A stretch of DNA of 18,396 nt, taken from NCBI GenBank assembly GCA_038240295.1, contig JBBSDW010000061.1, positions 1 to 18,396 of the forward strand. The letters run 5' to 3'. Source of the stretch: JABDDM01 sp038240295. GTDB lineage: Bacteria; Bacteroidota; Ignavibacteria; Palsa-1295. Below, in pieces: positions 13,454 to 18,396 of the stretch (position 1 is the stretch's first letter; each line of letters opens with the position of its first letter). Below the pieces are notes generated by a model. It made no database searches. It saw nothing but the letters and a program-made list of their open reading frames with translations, and had not been told where the DNA came from. The position numbers and the translations under genes are program-made.

Positions 13454-15373
13454 ATGATAAAACTCACGAAGCATAGTTTGTTGTGGATGGTCTTAGCAGC
13501 TGGTCTTTTGACCGCCTCGAGCCATACCGCACAAGCCCAGAGCCAGCACGGACGAATCTCTTTCGGATTCGACGCTGGCGGTAATAAGTACTACGGTAAC
13601 TTCAGCGACAACCAGTTTGGATTTGGCGGCGACGCCTTCATCCGTTGGAACATGCTCGACTGGCTTTCGCTCGTCGCATCCTATAATGCGGGTGTGCTCC
13701 ACTACAGCGTCACCGCGACCAACGTGCTCGCGAATCCGCAGTATTTCGGCGCGCCGACCGCAACACTTTACCCAAATGGCATCACCTCGCGTGACGATCA
13801 GAACAACATTCGTTATGGCGGATGGGAGTTCATGCTGTCGGGAAATTTCTTCCCTTCACAGACGTTCGTCCCTTACCTGACGGCTGGTGTCGAACTGCTG
13901 AACTTTGAGCCGAAGACCGCTCACAGCAATCAGCCACTCCCAAATAACCTCGGACAGGTGTATTCGAAAAACGTCATCGGCGGTGCCGCCGGTGTTGGAT
14001 TCGAAATGTACGTAAGCGACAAGGTTGTCTTCAACGGCAAAGGACTCTTGCACTTGACAGGCACAGACTGGCTTGACGATTATTCCAATCCAGCTACCTT
14101 CAGGCAGGACGCCTACTTGACCTTCGGGCTTGGTTTCAGCTATTATATCTTTGGCGATCTCGATAGCGATGGCGACGGACTTACCGATGCCGACGAGCGC
14201 AACATCTATCACACCGATCCGCACAACCCTGACACCGATGGCGACGGACTCAGCGACGGTGAAGAAGTCAAGATCTATCACACCGATCCCCTCAAAGCCG
14301 ACACCGATGGTGATGGCCTGAAGGATGGCGAAGAAGTTCACACATATCATACCGATCCGCTCAATCCCGATACGGATGGCGACGGTCTGAATGACGGGCA
14401 GGAAGTGAAAGTCTATCACACCGATCCGAAGAATCCTGACACCGATGGTGATGGCTTGAAGGACGGCGAAGAAGTAAACGTCTATCACACCGATCCAACA
14501 AAGACGGATACCGATGGCGACGGTCTCACGGATGGTGACGAAGTACACAAGTTCAACACCAACCCTACGAAGATGGACACCGACGGTGATGGCTTGAACG
14601 ATGGCGACGAAGTCAACACCTACCATACCGATCCGAACAAAGCCGACACCGATGGCGACGGATTGTCCGATGGCGAGGAAGTTCATACCTATCATACGAA
14701 TCCAATGAAGTCGGATACGGACGGCGATGGACTCAGTGATGGCGAAGAAGTTCATACTTATCACACCGACCCACTCAAGACCGACACGGATAATGACGGC
14801 TTGACCGACGGCGACGAAGTACACCGCGTACACACCGACCCACTCAACCCCGACACCGATGGTGACGGCGTAAAGGATGGCGTCGACAAGTGCCCGCTCG
14901 TTCCTGGCGTACCGCCTTCTGGCTGCCCTGCGCCGCCTAAGGTTGGCACGATCGCAAACTTCCCAGGCGTGCTGTTCGTCGTCAACACCGATAACTTCGA
15001 CCTGACACAGCCTGGCACCATGGATAACTTGCAGCGCATCAAGGCGCTCATCCAGCAGTGCCCGAACCTTCAGGTTGAGATCTCGGGTCATGCCTCAGGA
15101 GAAGGCGCTGCCGCTCGCAATCAGCAGCTCTCGGATATGCGCGCTGCGCGTGTCAAATCGTGGTTGATCGAGCAGGGCGTTCCTGCCAGCCAGATCGCCG
15201 GTACGATCGGCTACGGCTCGTCGCGTCCGATCGTCCCAGAGCCACAGCCTGCGCACCGTGTAAAGCGCAAAGGCAAGTGGGTCATGGAAGGCGGAGCAAC
15301 ACCGGAACAGGTCGAAGCTGCTCGTAAGCAGAATCGTCGAATCGCGGTGAAGGTCGTCAGAAGCTGCGAATAA
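13454..15373 (+). CDS. OmpA-family envelope protein with ten DTDGDG repeats
   Basis: The product is 639 residues from ATG 13454, which starts a clean signal peptide (MIKLTKHSLLWMVLAAGLLT, cleavage near AQA-Q). A TTG 8 codons upstream is in frame but less likely. Residues ~35-230 form an OmpA-like beta-barrel (HGRISFGFDAGGNKYYGN, FVPYLTAGVELLNFEP, AYLTFGLGFSYYIFGD). Residues 237-466 are ten 23-residue Ca-binding-type units; a terminal DTDGDGVKDGVDKCP unit starts at 467. The OmpA-like domain (~490-639) keeps Arg563 (LSDMRA). However, the peptidoglycan-contacting Asp is Ser548: GHAS replaces GHTD at exactly the expected 15-residue spacing. A loop of about 35 residues precedes the final RRIAVKV strand. 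It probably acts as an outer-membrane structural protein, with weakened or absent peptidoglycan binding. Its terminator is at 15399-15423. Confidence 0.88.
   Translation: MIKLTKHSLLWMVLAAGLLTASSHTAQAQSQHGRISFGFDAGGNKYYGNFSDNQFGFGGDAFIRWNMLDWLSLVASYNAGVLHYSVTATNVLANPQYFGAPTATLYPNGITSRDDQNNIRYGGWEFMLSGNFFPSQTFVPYLTAGVELLNFEPKTAHSNQPLPNNLGQVYSKNVIGGAAGVGFEMYVSDKVVFNGKGLLHLTGTDWLDDYSNPATFRQDAYLTFGLGFSYYIFGDLDSDGDGLTDADERNIYHTDPHNPDTDGDGLSDGEEVKIYHTDPLKADTDGDGLKDGEEVHTYHTDPLNPDTDGDGLNDGQEVKVYHTDPKNPDTDGDGLKDGEEVNVYHTDPTKTDTDGDGLTDGDEVHKFNTNPTKMDTDGDGLNDGDEVNTYHTDPNKADTDGDGLSDGEEVHTYHTNPMKSDTDGDGLSDGEEVHTYHTDPLKTDTDNDGLTDGDEVHRVHTDPLNPDTDGDGVKDGVDKCPLVPGVPPSGCPAPPKVGTIANFPGVLFVVNTDNFDLTQPGTMDNLQRIKALIQQCPNLQVEISGHASGEGAAARNQQLSDMRAARVKSWLIEQGVPASQIAGTIGYGSSRPIVPEPQPAHRVKRKGKWVMEGGATPEQVEAARKQNRRIAVKVVRSCE
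14162..14851 (+). repeat. Coding tandem array: 10 x 69 bp (23-residue Ca-binding-type units)
   Basis: Ten in-frame units of consensus DTDGDGLxDGEEVxxYHTDP plus three residues, in exact 69-base register, and a truncated eleventh unit from 14852. The units closely match those at 5837-6319 in protein and DNA (recurring GACACCGATGGCGACGG), in the same orientation. Confidence 0.92.
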
Positions 15374-15398
15374 AAAGCACTTCGAACGATAGTCTGGG

Positions 15399-15423
15399 AA
15401 ACCCTGCCTTCGGGCAGGGTTTT
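15399..15423 (+). terminator. Rho-independent terminator of the second OmpA-type gene
   Basis: AAACCCTGCC-TTCG-GGCAGGGTTT (15399-15422) is a 10-pair stem with a stable TTCG loop, ending in TTTT then CTCGTTTTT. It lies 25 bases after the stop codon. Confidence 0.9.
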
Positions 15424-15763
15424 CTCGTTTTTAGGATTGAGCAACCTTTGAGCTTCGTGAGCCAGATTCAGCAGACAGTTCGATTCCGGTAGCCACACTC
15501 CGAAATAGGATCGCAGCGATGTCTTCTCAGATATTCGGTCTGCCATTCGCCAAATAACGCACGTCGGCGGGAGCCCACGGCGGTTATCGACGCATGCGAG
15601 CTTTGGAGCGGCCTTTACTTTTATCATTCTGCGCGGTCAACACTTTTCTGACACGCCAAATGGTACTTGCAAAAATCATCGAAAGTTTTCCACTTTCTTC
15701 GATATCACCAAAATTGCGGGATTTTTTTTGCCTAACCCGCTGTCCTTTACATAACGATTTGTT

Positions 15764-15799
15764 GCGGACAAGCTCTACTAAGCGGACAAGCTCTACTAA
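15764..15799. repeat. Perfect 18-base tandem duplication
   Basis: GCGGACAAGCTCTACTAA occurs twice with no spacer (15764-15781, 15782-15799), followed by GTCCG, which can pair with the CGGAC inside the units. A recent slippage event or a paired binding site are both possible. Confidence 0.85.
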
Positions 15800-15918
15800 G
15801 TCCGTTTCGTAAGATTGAGGTCATTGCTGCGATGATTGACGCGGCCGCAAAACCAGAAATTTTTCCCGGTACCCGTGCCCACCAGGACGGAAACCAACAA
15901 TTCGAATTTCGTTTTTCG

Positions 15919-15926
15919 TATCTTTG
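15919..15926 (+). promoter_or_regulatory. Putative -7 element (TATCTTTG) of the large surface-protein gene
   Basis: TATCTTTG matches TAnnTTTG and lies 85 bases before ATG 16012. There is no clear -33 TTTG at the expected spacing. It is identical to the element at 13256. Confidence 0.45.
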
Positions 15927-16011
15927 ATATAGCTCAATGGGGTCTGAATCTCGCGTCGGACACCCAGCTCCTAAGTTGTGTGAATGAACGCATTTTTTTT
16001 ACAAGAGACAC

Positions 16012-18396
16012 ATGAACAATCGACTACCAATTCGAGCTAAGCTTCTGCTTGGCATTTTTCTCGTTTTGTGCGGCATCCAACAGTCCGCGCTTGGGGCAGT
16101 CTCGACTACCCTTCTAACTCAGGACTTCAACTCTGGCGTATTTCCTCCTGCTGGATGGAGTGGGCCAACTTCGTGCCAGTATTGCAGTGGTGGCGGTTGG
16201 TACCGGGCTACAGGCGGCAACGGTGGTGCAAACGGCTCGGGGCAGTTTGGAGACTATTACATGTATAACAACAGCGGCGCAGGAAGCTCGGTGACCGAAA
16301 ATGCACCTCTTGTCAACGCATCAGGATTTGCAACTGCAGCAGATTCCATGTTCGTCGACTTTGACGCGTTTCTCCCGTACAATTACTATCAGTTGTACTA
16401 TGGCAGTTCGCTCACGCTCGATGTGAATATCAATGGAACCTCGATCAAGACGATTAAAGATGACGCAACGCAGCCAGGCGCTTTCGCGGATTACCAGTAC
16501 GGGCCGATCAGCGACCCAAACCCGAATTATACATCCTCGTTTTACTGGCCACATTTTCACATTTATGTTCCTGCCGCGAGCCGCACGTCGACAATGGCAC
16601 TATCTTTCACGGTGACCGCAAAAAATAGTAATTCGTACTACTACTACTGCTATGCGGACAATATCGCGCTCGACAACGTAACGATCTCGAACACGCGTTA
16701 CACGAGCATGTCGTACGCGCCGACCAGCCTTAACTTTGGATCGATCGGCGTTGGTGTTCAGACGGCTCCGCAGTACGTTGTGATCACCAATCCAAATTCG
16801 AATCCTATTTCGATCACTGGTGTCCAGATCGCAGGTGCAAATGCAAGCGATTTCACTATTGTACGTACGATCTCGACGATCGCAGCGAACAGCAAGGATT
16901 CGATCGGTGTAGTCTTCAAACCTACCTCAAAGCTTTTACGCCAGGCAACACTTCTCTTTACTGGTAACACCGATATCGGTGGCAACGGGTCTGTGGATAT
17001 GCGAGGTAACGGATTGGTGCCGATCATTTCGCTCCCATCACCCCTGCAACCCTTCCGCGGTACTCGAACCCGATTCCGTGCAGTTCGTACTGTGAGTTTC
17101 CTTGTTACGAATACGGGTGGCACGCCTTTGATTATCTACCCGACGACCTATATCGGTGGCGATTTCCCTGGCGAATACACGATCACCCGGTTGCCTTCAA
17201 ACCCGATTCCAGTTGGAGGCAGCGATACGATCACCATCGCTTATTCACCGACAATGGAGGGTTCGCACTCTGCGATCTTATATATCAACAGTAATGCTGA
17301 TAACGGCCAGCAGATCGTGGTGCTTTATGGTGTAGGCATTTTGCCGAGGCTTGTCGTTTATCCTTCACCGCTGAATTTTGATTCGGTCGGAATCGGTCAG
17401 AAGAAATGTCTGGAAATCACGATTCAGAACACTGGCAGCGACACGACATACCTAACGCACAACTACCTGTCGAGCGCCGATGCCGATTTCGTACTCACAC
17501 CGCTTACAGGCAGCGACACGATCCTTCCACCGGATCAGAAGCGTCAGATCAACATCTGCTTCACCCCGATTCGTAATGGCTCGCGTCAGGCGCGTTTACG
17601 CTTGACGACCAATATCCCACTTACGTTCGATGTCCCGAGTCGTGACACTTCATCGTTCAACGTCAACATCATCGGCCAGGGCGTACCGTACGGTACTCTC
17701 GCGGTTCGTGGAACTCCAGTCGTTGATTCACAGATCGTCGGCAAGCAGCTTTGCAGGACGGACACCATCTTCAACACTGGCTCTGCTGATCTAACGATCA
17801 CAAGCGCCACGATCAACGGTGCCGATTCTGCCGAGTACACAATGTCGGGTGTGACATTCCCACTTGTAATCCCTGCTGGACAGCATCAGGTATTCTCGCT
17901 CTGCATCACGCCAACACAGCGTGGTGATCGCAATGCGTCGCTTAACCTGGTTGGCAATACGAATGGGACGGCTATCAAGGCCAACCTTCCACTTGATGTC
18001 TTCGGCCAGCTCGTCTGCGCTTCTGCAACACCGAATTCGGCGTTTGCGAACAAGGCTTGCGTCGGTACGACGGACACTGCCTTCATCACCGTATCCAATT
18101 GCGGCGACGTTGCGACATCCTATACAGCTTCGCTTCCTGCCGGCGCGACGATGTATTCGATCGCAGGTGCAACGACCTCTTCTGTCGTCAGTGCAAACGG
18201 CACAACGACGTTCCCGATCACCTTCACCCCTACCGACCGTACCGTTCAGAACATGACGCTTACGATCACGGGTAACAATGGTGTATCGCAGACGGTATCG
18301 CTCGCAGGTCAGGGTCAGGCAGCTACGGTTGCAGGATCTGGCACAGCTGATTCCACCTACGTCAATTCGTCGTCGAACGTCAACGTGACGATCAAC
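16012..18396 (+). CDS. Large secreted choice-of-anchor/HYDIN-type multidomain protein, 3' partial
   Basis: The frame is open from ATG 16012 to the window end (795 codons, no stop). The start gives a signal peptide, MNNRLPIRAKLLLGIFLVLC, with likely cleavage near ALG-A. Residues ~30-230 begin LLTQDFNSGVFPPAGW, the opening of a cleaved-adhesin/choice-of-anchor-J (MAM-like jelly-roll) domain, and contain CQYCSGGGWYR and a YYYYCYADN stretch. From ~234 come about five ASH/HYDIN-like or choice-of-anchor-D Ig units of about 100 residues. Their starts include SLNFGSIGVGVQ, VVYPSPLNFDSVGIGQ and GTPVVDSQIVGKQLC, with inner VTNTGG, IQNTGS, IFNTGSA and VSNCGD turns. It is a surface or extracellular protein, perhaps an adhesin. 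A T9SS sorting domain would be expected at the unseen C-terminus. No Shine-Dalgarno; a weak AAGAGA lies 6-11 bases upstream. Confidence 0.88.
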   Translation, partial: MNNRLPIRAKLLLGIFLVLCGIQQSALGAVSTTLLTQDFNSGVFPPAGWSGPTSCQYCSGGGWYRATGGNGGANGSGQFGDYYMYNNSGAGSSVTENAPLVNASGFATAADSMFVDFDAFLPYNYYQLYYGSSLTLDVNINGTSIKTIKDDATQPGAFADYQYGPISDPNPNYTSSFYWPHFHIYVPAASRTSTMALSFTVTAKNSNSYYYYCYADNIALDNVTISNTRYTSMSYAPTSLNFGSIGVGVQTAPQYVVITNPNSNPISITGVQIAGANASDFTIVRTISTIAANSKDSIGVVFKPTSKLLRQATLLFTGNTDIGGNGSVDMRGNGLVPIISLPSPLQPFRGTRTRFRAVRTVSFLVTNTGGTPLIIYPTTYIGGDFPGEYTITRLPSNPIPVGGSDTITIAYSPTMEGSHSAILYINSNADNGQQIVVLYGVGILPRLVVYPSPLNFDSVGIGQKKCLEITIQNTGSDTTYLTHNYLSSADADFVLTPLTGSDTILPPDQKRQINICFTPIRNGSRQARLRLTTNIPLTFDVPSRDTSSFNVNIIGQGVPYGTLAVRGTPVVDSQIVGKQLCRTDTIFNTGSADLTITSATINGADSAEYTMSGVTFPLVIPAGQHQVFSLCITPTQRGDRNASLNLVGNTNGTAIKANLPLDVFGQLVCASATPNSAFANKACVGTTDTAFITVSNCGDVATSYTASLPAGATMYSIAGATTSSVVSANGTTTFPITFTPTDRTVQNMTLTITGNNGVSQTVSLAGQGQAATVAGSGTADSTYVNSSSNVNVTIN

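Larger units (their letters stand above)
15374..16011. other. Long intergenic region before the large surface-protein gene
   Basis: These 638 bases hold the OmpA terminator, two small hairpins (GAAAG/CTTTC 15681-15697; GCGGG/CCCGC 15716-15740), an 18-base tandem duplication (15764-15799), a TATCTTTG element (15919-15926) and an eight-T run just before the next start. A 72-codon open frame at 15594-15812 reads through the tandem repeat and has no coding character. No gene is supported. Confidence 0.55.

Noticed and set aside
13856..15091. A 411-codon open frame antisense to the second OmpA-type gene
   Set aside because: It stays open because the 69-base repeat reuses the same stop-free codons on the other strand. 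The translation is a low-complexity periodic shadow (repeated I-x-V-G-V words) and the sense frame is clearly a real gene.
15211..15627. A 138-codon minus-strand open frame at the end of the second OmpA-type gene
   Set aside because: Over a third of it is antisense to the OmpA domain and it crosses the terminator hairpin. No domain is recognisable.
15594..15812. A 72-codon open frame in the long intergenic region
   Set aside because: It has no ribosome binding site or recognisable product and reads through the tandem duplication (RTSSTKRTSSTK), so it is unlikely to be a gene.

Overview
The window most likely comes from a Bacteroidota/FCB-superphylum bacterium of the Kapaibacteriota, Ignavibacteria or Chlorobi kind. 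This is inferred from protein style, not from a search. The support is: a type IX secretion (T9SS) type A C-terminal sorting domain on one extracellular protein and a broken one on another; two OmpA-family proteins with long arrays of 23-residue DTDGDG repeats; a tandem HYDIN/choice-of-anchor-D surface protein; TAnnTTTG-type -7 promoter elements; and almost no Shine-Dalgarno sequences (one clear exception at 1502-1506).

Layout. Positions 1-4571 (+): an FG-GAP-like secreted protein whose sorting domain is cut by an in-frame TGA; a 722-residue secreted protein of unknown function; and a beta-barrel-like lipoprotein. Positions 4572-6819 (+): an OmpA-type envelope protein with seven Ca-binding-type repeats, a putative promoter, a structured leader and a strong terminator. 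Positions 6820-7172: palindromic interspersed repeats. Positions 7173-8720 (-): guaA. Positions 8721-9072: repeats, a putative guaA promoter and a terminator. Positions 9073-10950 (-): a CAP-domain protein carrying a T9SS sorting signal. Positions 11096-11473 (-): gcvH. Positions 11474-11961: a dense island of palindromes and the rpsG terminator. Positions 11962-13000 (-): rpsG and rpsL, the start of a str operon but with no fusA behind it. Positions 13454-15423 (+): a second OmpA-type protein with ten repeats and a terminator. Positions 15424-16011: mostly non-coding. Position 16012 to the end (+): a large secreted multi-domain protein that runs off the window.

The plus-strand genes mainly build the cell surface: two proteins that may tie the outer membrane to peptidoglycan, a barrel lipoprotein, and secreted adhesin-like or enzyme-like proteins. 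The minus-strand genes are housekeeping (GMP synthesis, glycine cleavage, ribosome) plus the secreted CAP protein. I see no defence system, CRISPR array, integrase, transposase or tRNA gene. The most unusual points are the nonsense-interrupted sorting domain, a possible three-way-junction leader before the first OmpA gene, the loss of the peptidoglycan-binding Asp in the second OmpA protein, the several intergenic palindrome families, and the split str operon with a structured rpsL-rpsG spacer.
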